64,000 nucleotides of DNA from Actinomycetota bacterium. Lineage in GTDB: Bacteria; Actinomycetota; UBA4738; HRBIN12. The position numbers were made by a program, and so were the translations under genes. Every line of letters begins with the position of its first letter. The first letter of the stretch is position 1. The notes under the pieces are model-generated. The model was not told the origin of the DNA, made no database searches, and saw only the letters and a program-made list of their open reading frames with translations. Positions 35,437-48,025 of the stretch are shown here, one piece after another. Where the stretch lies: contig VAYU01000030.1 of NCBI GenBank assembly GCA_005884925.1, positions 9,123 through 73,122 on the forward strand, written 5' to 3'.

Positions 35437-37642
35437 CCGTGACCGTGCTCGTCTGGAAGTCGGGCACCCCGCCCGCCGGCGCCTGATAGATGATCGTCCC
35501 GGGAGGTTGCGTGCTCGCCTCGGTCCGCACCTGGACGTAGAAGCCGCTCTGCTCGAGGGTCGCGAGCGCGTCGGCCTGTGCGAACCCCACCACCGATGGC
35601 ACGATCACCTTCTGGTGCGAGGTCGGGGTCGCGCAGATCTGATCCGGCTCGGTTCCGGCGATGAAATGCAGCACTTCGACATCCATCGGGAGCGTGTATG
35701 CGTTCGGCAAGCAATAGGGGTGCTGCGTGACGTCGACCGCCACGGAGAGGTAGCGAACCTCAGGGGTGGGGAACGATTCGGCCGGCATCCCCGCCGTGAC
35801 CCGGAGCATCAAGACGCGCCAGATCTGTGCCGGGAAGGTTCCTCCGAACACGGTGATCCGGGTTCGTGGAGGCTCCATGGGGATCTGTCCTTGGTGGAAG
35901 CCGACCCATATCGCCGCGGTCAACTGTGGTACGGAGCCGATGAACCACGCGTTGTCGTGGTTGTCATCGGTTCCGGTCTTCCCGATCTGTGGCCGCCCGA
36001 TGTTCGCGGCGGTCCCGGTGCCGTACAGGACCGTGTCCTGCAAGATCCCGTCCGCCGCCGCCGCGACGTCCGGACTGACCACCTGCTGCGGACGCGGATC
36101 CGCCTGCCACACGAGGTTGCCGTTCGCGCCGGTCACCGTGACGACCGGCACGGGATCGACATGACGTCCACCCGTCGCGAGCGTTCCGTACGCGCTCGCC
36201 ATCTCGAGCGTGTTCGCCTCATTGGATCCGAGGACCGCGGACAGGTACGCGTGCAAGGGCGTGCTCGGGTTCGCGACCCGAGGACAGCACCGCATCCCCA
36301 TCCGTTGCGCCGTCTCGACCACGGCCTCTGGGGTGAGCCGCTCGATCAGCTGGGCGTAGACCGTGTTCACCGAGTAGACCGTCGCCGACCGGAGGCTCAT
36401 GGTGCCGTATCCGTTGCCTTCGGCGTTCGTGACGTGCCAGTAGCCGCCTTCCCGGAGCGGGATGTCGATCGACGAAGGTGCCGCGAACGTCGTGTCGGGA
36501 GAGATCCCCTGCTCGAGAGCGGTCACCAACGCGAATGCCTTGAAGGCGGATCCCGTCTGTCTGCCCGACCCGCCTGCCCCGGTCGCGAGGTTCACCCGTC
36601 CGGCGGCGTCGTTCGCCCAATACGCCGCGTCCTTGCCGCCGACCATCGCACGGACGTACCCGTTGCGAGGATCGAGCACCGTCACGGCTGCGTCGGGGTC
36701 GGACCGATAGGTGAGGACGCTCGAGACGGCGTCCTGCGCGGCCGCCTGGACGTCGGGGTCGAGCGTCGTCGTGATCCGCAAGCCGCCGGTGAACAGCAAC
36801 CGATAGCGATCGTCGTAGGTCTTCCCGAACGCCGGGTTCGTCAAGAACCAGCGCTTGAAGTAATCGACGAAGTAGGGGTACGGGTAGCGTAGCTCCGCGC
36901 GGTCGCGTCGCAGCGCGATCTTCTCGCGAACCGCCCCGCGGTACTCGGTGCTCGTGATGTACCCCTGCTCCCGCATCAGCCGAAGGACGACGTTCCGCCT
37001 GCCGATCGCTGAGCGACGCCGGATGAAGGGGTCGAAATGATTGGGCGCGGTGATGAGCCCGGCAAGCATCGCGCACTCGGGGAGCGTCAGGGCGCTCGCA
37101 TCCACGCCGAGGTAGGTCTTCGCCGCGGCCTGGATGCCGTAGGCGCCCTCGCCGAAGTACACCGTGTTCAGGTACCGCGTGAGGATCTCCTGCTTCGAGA
37201 GCCGGTCCTCGAGCTGCCACGCCAGGAGCGCCTCATCGATCTTCCGGCCGAAGCTCTGATCGTCCCCGGTGTAGAGGTTCTTCACCAGCTGCTGCGTGAT
37301 CGTCGACCCTCCCTCGACGATCCGACCGCTCCGGAGGTCGTTCACCGCCGCCCGCACGATCGCCTCCGGATCCACGCCGTGGTGGTCGTAGAAGCGTCGG
37401 TCCTCGATCGCGACGACCGCGTCACGGATGTTCTGCGTCATCTGCGCGCTCGTGAGCGCGACCCGGTCCTCGGTCGCATGCAGTGGGGTGATCAGCGATC
37501 CATCCGCCGCGTAGAGGAACGAGGTTTGCGCGAGGGGTCGCGCTTCGTAGTCCTGCAGGCGCGGCAGGCTGCACGCGGCCATCCCGAAGAGGAAGCAGGC
37601 GAGCACGACACAGGCGGCGACGGGTCCCCGGACCTTCCGCAT
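35402..37642 (-). CDS. Class A penicillin-binding protein with C-terminal PASTA domain
   Basis: Bifunctional peptidoglycan glycosyltransferase/transpeptidase, 746 residues. An N-terminal membrane anchor (about 8-24) precedes the glycosyltransferase domain with EDRRFYDHHGVDPEAIVRA (catalytic Glu80) and GGSTITQQLVKNLY. The transpeptidase has SAFK (365-368), SVN (424-426) and KTG (555-557). One PASTA repeat ends the protein (about 676-742). The sequence MAAC near residue 24 could be read as a weak lipobox. Transcribed divergently from tyrS. Confidence 0.95.
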   Translation of the reverse strand: MRKVRGPVAACVVLACFLFGMAACSLPRLQDYEARPLAQTSFLYAADGSLITPLHATEDRVALTSAQMTQNIRDAVVAIEDRRFYDHHGVDPEAIVRAAVNDLRSGRIVEGGSTITQQLVKNLYTGDDQSFGRKIDEALLAWQLEDRLSKQEILTRYLNTVYFGEGAYGIQAAAKTYLGVDASALTLPECAMLAGLITAPNHFDPFIRRRSAIGRRNVVLRLMREQGYITSTEYRGAVREKIALRRDRAELRYPYPYFVDYFKRWFLTNPAFGKTYDDRYRLLFTGGLRITTTLDPDVQAAAQDAVSSVLTYRSDPDAAVTVLDPRNGYVRAMVGGKDAAYWANDAAGRVNLATGAGGSGRQTGSAFKAFALVTALEQGISPDTTFAAPSSIDIPLREGGYWHVTNAEGNGYGTMSLRSATVYSVNTVYAQLIERLTPEAVVETAQRMGMRCCPRVANPSTPLHAYLSAVLGSNEANTLEMASAYGTLATGGRHVDPVPVVTVTGANGNLVWQADPRPQQVVSPDVAAAADGILQDTVLYGTGTAANIGRPQIGKTGTDDNHDNAWFIGSVPQLTAAIWVGFHQGQIPMEPPRTRITVFGGTFPAQIWRVLMLRVTAGMPAESFPTPEVRYLSVAVDVTQHPYCLPNAYTLPMDVEVLHFIAGTEPDQICATPTSHQKVIVPSVVGFAQADALATLEQSGFYVQVRTEASTQPPGTIIYQAPAGGVPDFQTSTVTVTVAKAPPPAG

Positions 37643-37651
37643 ACGGAGCGA

Positions 37652-37657
37652 AGCGTA
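37652..37657 (-). promoter_or_regulatory. -10 element of the PBP gene (leaderless arrangement)
   Basis: On the minus strand TACGCT ends nine bases before the PBP ATG. It faces the tyrS -10 at 37693, making a compact divergent promoter region of about 65 bases. Confidence 0.5.
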
Positions 37658-37692
37658 CCCCCGACCCTGAACGTTCCCGCGGAGGCGCTTGG

Positions 37693-37698
37693 TAGCAT
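37693..37698 (+). promoter_or_regulatory. -10 element of tyrS (leaderless arrangement)
   Basis: TAGCAT, nine bases before ATG 37708, no ribosome site in the gap. Confidence 0.55.
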
Positions 37699-37707
37699 CG
37701 CGGCGCC

Positions 37708-38949
37708 ATGGCCGATGATGCCCTCGCGAGGCTGCAGAGCGGGGCCGCGGAGATCGCTCCCGAGGGCGGGCTGGCGGAGAAGCTCGCGCTCGGGAGGCCG
37801 CTGCGCGTCAAGCTCGGTCTGGACCCGACCGCTCCCACCGTCACGCTCGGCTGGGCGGTCGTCCTGCGGAAGCTGCGTCAGTTCCAAGATGCCGGACATC
37901 AGGCGGTCTTGATCGTCGGCGATTTCACTGCCCGCGTCGGGGATCCGTCGGGGAGGTCCTCCACCCGGCCGACGTTGTCGAAGGAGCAGGTGGATGCGTT
38001 CGCGGAACACGTGCTGTCCCAGTTCTGGAAGGTGATCGATCGTGACCGCGTCGAGCTCCGGCGAAACTCCGAGTGGCTGGAACCACTGGGCGTCGAGGAC
38101 GTGCTTCGCCTGACGGCGTCCACCACGGTGGCGCGGATGCTTGAGCGGGACGACTTCGCGAGCCGGTACGCGGCCGGGAAGCCCATCTCGCTCATGGAGT
38201 TCCTGTACCCGCTGCTCCAGGGCTACGACTCGGTGGCAGTGGCCGCGGACGTGGAGCTCGGAGGAACCGACCAGCTCTTCAACCTGCTGGTCGGGCGCGA
38301 GCTCCAGAAGGACATGCGGCAAGACCCCCAGATCGCGCTGACGATGCCCTTGCTCGAAGGGTTGGATGGCGTTCAGAAGATGAGCCAGTCGCTCGGCAAC
38401 TACGTCGGGATCGACGAGCCGCCGGAGGAGATGTTCGGCAAGCTGATGTCGATCCCGGACGGGTGCATCGCGAGGTACGAGCTCCTCGGTACGGATCTCG
38501 GCCCGGAGGACAACGCCCGTGTCGTCACCGCCCTGGCCGATGGCTTGCTGCACCCGAACGAGGAGAAGCGACGGATGGCTCGAGCCATCGTGGACCTGTA
38601 CCACGGACCCGGGTCGGGCGATGCTGCGGAGCGACGGTTCGATCTCGTCCATAAACATCATGAGATCCCGGGAGACGTGCAGGACGTGCGGGTGCCTGCG
38701 AGTGTCTTCCGGAAGCAGCAGGACGGTACGTGGAGCGTCCACGTCCCGGCGCTCATCGAGGCGATGGGACTCGCGCCCAGCCGCTCGGAGGCGAGGCGAC
38801 TCCAGACCCAGGGCGGCGTCCGCATGAACGGGCAGCAACAATCGAGCGAGGATCTCCCGATCGGCGGGGAGCCACCGGGGGCGATATCCGGCTCTGTGTG
38901 GCAGGTCGGGCGGCGACGGTTCGCACGGTTGGCCGGGATCGGGGACTGA
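37708..38949 (+). CDS. tyrS: Tyrosyl-tRNA synthetase with atypical HIGH and KMSKS motifs
   Basis: Class I synthetase, 413 residues, of the Thermus-like type (LRKLRQFQDAGHQAVLIVGDF, GGTDQLFNLLVGRE). The HIGH signature, HLGH in Thermus, reads TLGW (46-49) in PTAPTVTLGWAVVLRKL, so both histidines are replaced. KMSKS reads KMSQS (224-228). A C-terminal S4 RNA-binding domain is present (SRSEARRLQTQGGVRMNG). Genomic position (after mpg, before the Rv1691-like block) matches actinobacterial tyrS. Whether the changes are lineage-wide I cannot tell. Confidence 0.93.
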   Translation: MADDALARLQSGAAEIAPEGGLAEKLALGRPLRVKLGLDPTAPTVTLGWAVVLRKLRQFQDAGHQAVLIVGDFTARVGDPSGRSSTRPTLSKEQVDAFAEHVLSQFWKVIDRDRVELRRNSEWLEPLGVEDVLRLTASTTVARMLERDDFASRYAAGKPISLMEFLYPLLQGYDSVAVAADVELGGTDQLFNLLVGRELQKDMRQDPQIALTMPLLEGLDGVQKMSQSLGNYVGIDEPPEEMFGKLMSIPDGCIARYELLGTDLGPEDNARVVTALADGLLHPNEEKRRMARAIVDLYHGPGSGDAAERRFDLVHKHHEIPGDVQDVRVPASVFRKQQDGTWSVHVPALIEAMGLAPSRSEARRLQTQGGVRMNGQQQSSEDLPIGGEPPGAISGSVWQVGRRRFARLAGIGD

Positions 38950-38988
38950 GCCCTTCCCACGAACAGGCGTTCGAGCGGACCCTTCCGG

Positions 38989-39016
38989 TTGACGCCTCCG
39001 AGGTGGCTGCTACCAT
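38989..39016 (+). promoter_or_regulatory. rrn operon promoter
   Basis: TTGACG (38989-38994) and TACCAT (39011-39016) with a 16-base spacer, about 40 bases after tyrS. The near-consensus -35 is the best in the window, as expected for an rRNA promoter. Transcription would start around 39023. Confidence 0.7.
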
Positions 39017-39022
39017 CTCGTT

Positions 39023-39286
39023 CGGCGCGGCCTCCCTGCGCGAGGTCGATCACCTCCTGCGTGGGGACTCTCGTGTCCGCTCGCACCTTGAGAACTGAAC
39101 AGCGTGTGAAGCCAGTGACCTCGTCACTCCGAGGCCGGTTCGCCGTGCCCTCGGCTTGACGACCGTACACAACAAGAACCGCTCCGTGATCCTTGCGGAG
39201 CGGGTCAGGAGGCCGGCCGGAGGTGCCTCTTCGGTCGGCCGACTCCAGAAGACAGCGAAGCCGGCCTTCGGGCCGGATGAGCGATC
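39023..39286 (+). other. 16S rRNA leader region
   Basis: Non-coding leader between promoter and 16S. It contains a boxA-like element (39083-39096), a hairpin CCGCTCCG/CGGAGCGG (about 39179-39202), and a UUCG-capped hairpin CCGGCC-TTCG-GGCCGG (39261-39276). I see no ORF with coding character. Confidence 0.7.
39083..39096 (+). promoter_or_regulatory. boxA-like antitermination element before 16S
   Basis: GCACCTTGAGAACT, repeated exactly in the 16S-23S spacer (40947-40960). It resembles the boxA element of Gram-positive rRNA leaders, the binding site for NusB-NusE. nusB is encoded at 1147. Confidence 0.65.
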
Positions 39287-40814
<1,528 letters not shown>

Positions 40815-40946
40815 AGCCTTTTGGCACTCCGATCCTCGTGATCGATCTCGAGGTATCGGGAGACTCCAGGTCGATCACTGGTTGTCCGTCTCGCGCTTCG
40901 GCGCGAGCGGCACACGCTGTTCAGCTTTGAGGGTGCGAGCCCTCGA

Positions 40947-40960
40947 GCACCTTGAGAACT
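40947..40960 (+). promoter_or_regulatory. boxA-like element before 23S
   Basis: Exact 14-base copy of the element at 39083-39096. A boxA before 23S as well as 16S is typical of rrn operons under NusB-dependent antitermination. Confidence 0.65.
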
Positions 40961-40978
40961 CGATAGCGAGCGCGAGCA
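40961..40978 (+). repeat. 23S processing stem, 5' arm
   Basis: CGATAGCGAGCGCGAGCA is perfectly complementary to TGCTCGCGCTCGCTATCG at 44093-44110, on the other side of 23S. The 18-bp stem would loop out the whole 23S and is the expected RNase III processing site. Confidence 0.85.
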
Positions 40979-40987
40979 TCTACGAAC

Positions 40988-44090
<3,103 letters not shown>

Positions 44091-44092
44091 TT

Positions 44093-44110
44093 TGCTCGCG
44101 CTCGCTATCG
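44093..44110 (+). repeat. 23S processing stem, 3' arm
   Basis: TGCTCGCGCTCGCTATCG, the exact reverse complement of 40961-40978. It begins two bases after the 23S 3' end. Confidence 0.85.
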
Positions 44111-44185
44111 CGGTTCCTGAGCTCTGCTCGAGGGCTGCATCCTCACCATCGTCCGACCGACCGAACGATAGGTCGGACACCACGT

Positions 44186-44301
<116 letters not shown>

Positions 44302-44310
44302 ACATCGTTC

Positions 44311-44347
44311 GAACGGGCCGCCCGCGCGTTGCGCGGGCGGCCCGTTC
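44311..44347 (+). terminator. rrn operon terminator
   Basis: Perfect 17-bp stem, GAACGGGCCGCCCGCGC (44311-44327) with GCGCGGGCGGCCCGTTC (44331-44347), three-base loop GTT, ten bases after 5S, followed by the modest T-run ACTTTCGTTT. Strong intrinsic-type terminator for rRNA transcription. Confidence 0.85.
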
Positions 44348-44356
44348 ACTTTCGTT

Positions 44357-44362
44357 TACCCT
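44357..44362 (+). promoter_or_regulatory. -10 element of the TPR gene at 44374
   Basis: TACCCT, 11 bases before ATG 44374; no ribosome site in between. It lies just after the rrn terminator. Confidence 0.45.
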
Positions 44363-44373
44363 CGGATGCACAG

Positions 44374-45066
44374 ATGCCCAGGTCTTTGCAGCCGCGCGCC
44401 GGAGGTCGACCGCACGGGACACCGCCCAAGTACGTCGACCTCCCTTCCGACGTGCTCGAGGAGGTGCGCCGTTCGACCCGACCGACCGCCCAGCGCGATG
44501 CGATCGCGCGGCTCTCCCGGGCGATCGAGCTGCTCGAGCGCGGGGACACCGGTGCGGCGGTCAACGAGGCGGCGAAGGCGAAGGCACTGTCCTCGCGATC
44601 CTCTTCCGTCCGTGAGGTGCTCGGGCTCGCGCTCTACGGACAGGGCCGGTTCCAGGAGGCGCTCAAGGAGCTCAAGGCGTACCGCCGCATGACCGGGCGC
44701 AACGACCAGAACCATGTGATCGCCGATTCCCTCCGAGGGGTGGGGAAGCCGCGAGATGCGGTTCCGCTGGCCGACGAAGCGCTTCGCGACAAGAAGGTCC
44801 CGAACGAGGTCAAGGCCGAGGCCGTGATCGTCGCGGCCTCGGCGCTGGCCGACGAGGGCCGGTACGCGGAGGCACTCGCGTTCATCGGCAGGGCCAAGAC
44901 ACGAGACGACATCGCGGAGCCCTACACGCTTCGGCTCTGGTACGTGAAGGGCGACATCCTCGAACGCGCGGGCCGATCGCGCGAAGCGGCCGCGGAGTTC
45001 CGGAAGGTCGTGCGTCACGACCAGTCGGCGTTCGACGCCGCCGAACGATTGGCCATCCTGAGCTGA
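44374..45066 (+). CDS. Tetratricopeptide repeat protein
   Basis: 230 residues, no signal peptide or membrane segment, so probably cytoplasmic. After a basic Pro/Gly-rich N-terminus (RSLQPRAGGRPHGTPPKY) come TPR-like helical pairs: RLSRAIELLERGDTGAAVNE, LGLALYGQGRFQEALKELKAY, a third around LADEALRDKKVPNE, and KGDILERAGRSREAAAEFRK. The start at ATG 44374 follows the -10 directly. It probably corresponds to the TPR gene (Rv1691-like) between tyrS and tlyA in actinobacteria; function unknown, likely a protein-interaction scaffold. Confidence 0.85.
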   Translation: MPRSLQPRAGGRPHGTPPKYVDLPSDVLEEVRRSTRPTAQRDAIARLSRAIELLERGDTGAAVNEAAKAKALSSRSSSVREVLGLALYGQGRFQEALKELKAYRRMTGRNDQNHVIADSLRGVGKPRDAVPLADEALRDKKVPNEVKAEAVIVAASALADEGRYAEALAFIGRAKTRDDIAEPYTLRLWYVKGDILERAGRSREAAAEFRKVVRHDQSAFDAAERLAILS

Positions 45067-45086
45067 CCGGACGGGGCGGCCTCCGG

Positions 45087-46067
45087 TCAGGCCGAGGATG
45101 CCTCGCGCTCCCACCGCTTGCGCCAGTAGCGAGCGAGGCCCTCGGCGTTCATCCGGATCGAGCCGATCGCGTCGTAGCGGCCGATGTCGAAGGAGAGGCC
45201 CGAGTCGCTCTCGTACTCGGCTCGCGCCTGAACGACGAGTTCGCGCTCGAGGGCATCCGTGCCCGTTCCCGGTTCGCGCGCGAGTCGCGCTCGAACCGTC
45301 TCGGCCCAGGCGCGGATCCGCTCCGCCCCGCGGGCGAAGCCCTCTTCGGGATCGGCCACGACCCCGAAATGCGATGCCAGTAGCGTGGTCGGCCGGCGAT
45401 CCCGCATACGGGCGATGCTCTCGATCGCGGCCTCCACGTCCGCCTCGGGAGGAGGGAGCGCCGGGCGGTAGCAGTCGGCCCAGGGCAGATGCGATCCGAT
45501 CGCCTCGCCCGTGAACATCGCTCCGCTGGAAGTCTCATGGAGCGCAACGTGATGCGTCGCGTGACCCGGCGTGGCGATGACCTCCAAGCTGCGGTCGCCG
45601 ATCGCGATCGTGTCACCATCCACCATCGATCGCACGCGCCCGGCCGGGCACGGCAGCGTTTCGCCGTACAACGTGCGCATGCGAGCTTCGCCATACGTTC
45701 GCGCCGTGCTCGCGATCAGTCGCGCCGGATCGACGACGTGACGCACGCCCCGCTCGTGCACCCACAGCGTCGCGTTCGGGAACCGGCCGAGCAGGCCGCC
45801 GGCTCCGCCGGCGTGATCCATGTGGATGTGCGTCACGACGATGTGCGCGAGGTCCTGCGGTCCCACCCCCAGCGCGCCGAGCGCCGCGCGGACGACCGGG
45901 CCATCCGCACCAGGGCCGGACTCCACGAGACAGGGCTCGTCGGACCCGATCAGGTACGCGGCGTTGAGCTCTCGCTGGGCCGCCATCGCGGTGTCGATCG
46001 TGCGGATGCCGTCGGCGGCGAGTGGATGGTCGTTCGCCGTGGTGTCCACGGCGACGAAGTCTCGCAC
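45087..46067 (-). CDS. MBL-fold metallo-hydrolase
   Basis: 326 residues with the metallo-beta-lactamase signature THIHMDHAGG (H80, H82, D84, H85), the third-ligand region ATPGHATHH, and FTGEAIGSHLP. The C-terminal part (about 230-326) is a helical extension ending RYWRKRWEREA. Relatives include flavin-independent MBL hydrolases annotated as glyoxalase II-like; the substrate is not predictable. GTG start at 46067. Divergent from ssb. Confidence 0.85.
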   Translation of the reverse strand: MRDFVAVDTTANDHPLAADGIRTIDTAMAAQRELNAAYLIGSDEPCLVESGPGADGPVVRAALGALGVGPQDLAHIVVTHIHMDHAGGAGGLLGRFPNATLWVHERGVRHVVDPARLIASTARTYGEARMRTLYGETLPCPAGRVRSMVDGDTIAIGDRSLEVIATPGHATHHVALHETSSGAMFTGEAIGSHLPWADCYRPALPPPEADVEAAIESIARMRDRRPTTLLASHFGVVADPEEGFARGAERIRAWAETVRARLAREPGTGTDALERELVVQARAEYESDSGLSFDIGRYDAIGSIRMNAEGLARYWRKRWEREASSA

Positions 46068-46088
46068 AGGCGTGTCGTTGGCGGTCGG

Positions 46089-46094
46089 TATGGT
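46089..46094 (+). promoter_or_regulatory. Possible -10 element of the small ssb gene
   Basis: TATGGT in the 47-base gap between the divergent MBL and ssb genes, about 20 bases before ATG 46115, leaving room for the GGGGG-rich ribosome site. Confidence 0.4.
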
Positions 46095-46114
46095 GCGAAC
46101 CGAAAGGGGGAGCC

Positions 46115-46435
46115 ATGGTCACGGTGAACGTCGTGGTATTGGCGGGCAGCGTCGCCGCGGATCCGGTGCAGCGCCGGATGCCTTCCGGCGATGAGGTCAC
46201 CGAGCTCCGGCTCTCAGTTCCGGAGGCGGGCAAGCGCCTCCTCCCCCTCCCGATCGCCGCCTGGCATGCGACGGTCGGCGTGAAGGCACTCGACGGCATC
46301 GCCAAGGGCGACCGGGTGCTGGTGCACGGGCAGCTCGTCCGCCGCTTCTATCGGAGCGGGGCCGGTGCGCGCAGTCTGACGGAGGTGGTGGCGTCGGGGA
46401 TCAAGAAGCTCGAAGAGCCCGTCCCGTCGGACTGA
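46115..46435 (+). CDS. Short single-stranded DNA-binding protein (OB fold)
   Basis: 106 residues from ATG 46115, preceded by AAAGGGGGAG. The SSB-like OB core is VTVNVVVLAGSVAADPVQRR, then TELRLSVPE, the IAAWHATVGVKALDGIAKGD segment, and VLVHGQLVRRFYRSG. It lacks the long glycine-rich linker of housekeeping SSB, and the C-terminus EEPVPSD only loosely resembles the acidic DDDIPF tip. Probably a second, specialised SSB; the replicative ssb would normally sit with rpsF and rpsR. Confidence 0.8.
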   Translation: MVTVNVVVLAGSVAADPVQRRMPSGDEVTELRLSVPEAGKRLLPLPIAAWHATVGVKALDGIAKGDRVLVHGQLVRRFYRSGAGARSLTEVVASGIKKLEEPVPSD

Positions 46436-46438
46436 ACG

Positions 46439-47623
46439 TCATCGTTCGGCGGGCTTGTCGATCGGCATCAGGATCATGCCCGTCCGAGGTTTCGGCCAGA
46501 AGAAGGTCGACTTGCGGGGGAGTCGGTCGCCCCGTTGGACCACCCTGCGCACGCGGTCGGGCGTTGTGCCAGGAAGGAGGTAGGCAGCGGTCGCGGACCC
46601 GTCCCGCACGGCAGCGTCGGCCTCGGCGGCCACATGCGTGAACCGGAGCGCATCACCCGGCGCGATCCGGTCCAACAGCTGCTCATGGAGCGCGAGCACG
46701 GTCGGCGGTTCGCCTCGCAAGTGGTGGATCCGGTAGGTGACCGTATCCTTGACCTTCGTGACGGTTCCGTACCGCAGATGGAGATCGTCCGCGCTCGCCA
46801 GTACCTGCGCCAGATCCTCGACGGGCTGCCCTCCGGTCGGCGGGACGCCGCGCACCTGGATCCGGTGATACGGGAGGACGGGCACCTCCTCGGTGCCCGC
46901 GTCCACCACGAGGGCCAGGATCCGGTCCCACGGGCCCGGCCCCTCCGCGGCGCGACGCTCGTCGCGATATGCCAGCGCGGTGGCGTACCGATGATGGCCG
47001 TCCGCGATCAGCAGCGGTTCGTCGGCGAGCCAGGAGGTCACGTCCTCCTCGCCAGGGATCGCCCACATCCGGTGCTCGACGCCCTCTTCATCGCGAACGT
47101 TCGCGATCAGAGGGGCATCGGCCGTCCGATCGAGGAGATCATCGAGCCGGTCACATGGACCCGTGATCGTTCCGTAGATCGGCGAGAGGTGGGTCTTCGT
47201 GGCGCGAAGCAACCGCAACCGATCCTCGATCGGGCCGGACATCGTGTGCTCGTGGGGCAGGACGGTCCCGCCCCACGGCTCCAGCTCCATCGCGCCCACG
47301 AGCCCACGGAGCCGACGATGGGTGCCATCCGAGGGGTAGCGCAGCTCGTAGCCGTAGTAGTGGGGCGCCGGTGTCGTCGTGAGCACGCCCGACGTGCGCC
47401 AGTCCGCGAGCAGCGACGCGGCCCTGGAGTATCGGCCGGCCGATCCACCATCATTCCGGCCTTCCATAAGATCGACGCGCACGATGTTGTAGGGACTGAG
47501 CGCTCGAAGACCTTCTTGATCCGACTCGCTGATAACGTCGTACGGCGGGGCCGTCAGTTGGTCCAGCGGCCCCGCGACGGAAGGGTCATACACCAGACCG
47601 CGGAAGGGGGAGATGCGTGGCAC
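46439..47623 (-). CDS. DUF1015 family protein
   Basis: 394 residues matching the DUF1015 family: N-terminal FRGLVYDPSVAG and LTAPPYDVIS, SPYNIVRVDL, HEHTMSGPIEDRLRLLRAT, and the central ADGHHRYATALAYRDE motif. The function is not established for most members. The GTG start overlaps the divergent TPR gene start. A minus-strand TATACA six bases upstream suggests leaderless expression. Confidence 0.9.
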   Translation of the reverse strand: MPRISPFRGLVYDPSVAGPLDQLTAPPYDVISESDQEGLRALSPYNIVRVDLMEGRNDGGSAGRYSRAASLLADWRTSGVLTTTPAPHYYGYELRYPSDGTHRRLRGLVGAMELEPWGGTVLPHEHTMSGPIEDRLRLLRATKTHLSPIYGTITGPCDRLDDLLDRTADAPLIANVRDEEGVEHRMWAIPGEEDVTSWLADEPLLIADGHHRYATALAYRDERRAAEGPGPWDRILALVVDAGTEEVPVLPYHRIQVRGVPPTGGQPVEDLAQVLASADDLHLRYGTVTKVKDTVTYRIHHLRGEPPTVLALHEQLLDRIAPGDALRFTHVAAEADAAVRDGSATAAYLLPGTTPDRVRRVVQRGDRLPRKSTFFWPKPRTGMILMPIDKPAER

Positions 47624-48015
47624 CCGCTCTGTATAGCAGGCACGAACAACCGGCTCCTGCGTACGAGCTCTACGCTCGCGGCAGCGAGATGCTCCACGAC
47701 GGCCACCCCCATGCCGCGGCCTTGATCCTCGGGCGCGCGAAGCTCCTCGAGCCCGACAAGGCGTCGATCCGCGAAGCGCTCGGCCGAGCCCTGTTCATGT
47801 CCGGGCGAGCGACGCGGGCGAGGCGGGAGTTCACGAAGGCCGTGGCCCTGAACCCTTCCGACGACTACGCGCATTTCGCGCTGGCGCTGGCATGCGAGCG
47901 GACGGGCCAACGCCAACGCGCCCTGGGTCACGCGAAGCTCGCCAACGCCATGGTTCCCGGTGTCTCGCACTACGAGCGGGTCGTGGCCCGCCTGTCGGGC
48001 GCGGGCCGATCGTGA
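47617..48015 (+). CDS. Small tetratricopeptide repeat protein
   Basis: 132 residues, with about two and a half TPR-like repeats: LYARGSEMLHDGHPHAAALILGRA, REALGRALFMSGRATRARREFTKAVAL and AHFALALACERTGQRQRALGHA. Soluble. GTG 47617 has AGGGGGAG upstream. It precedes the HAD gene by 10 bases, matching the TPR (Rv1691)-HAD (Rv1692) pair of M. tuberculosis. Function unknown. Confidence 0.85.
   Translation: MAPALYSRHEQPAPAYELYARGSEMLHDGHPHAAALILGRAKLLEPDKASIREALGRALFMSGRATRARREFTKAVALNPSDDYAHFALALACERTGQRQRALGHAKLANAMVPGVSHYERVVARLSGAGRS
47630..47635 (-). promoter_or_regulatory. -10 element of the DUF1015 gene
   Basis: Minus-strand TATACA ending six bases before the GTG at 47623; it lies inside the coding start of the divergent TPR gene. 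Confidence 0.45.
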
Positions 48016-48025
48016 CCGGCACCGG

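Noticed and set aside
44311-44347. Strong inverted repeat considered as a mobile-element end
   Set aside because: Its position ten bases after 5S, three-base loop and following T-rich bases fit an rrn terminator; no transposase or target duplication is nearby.
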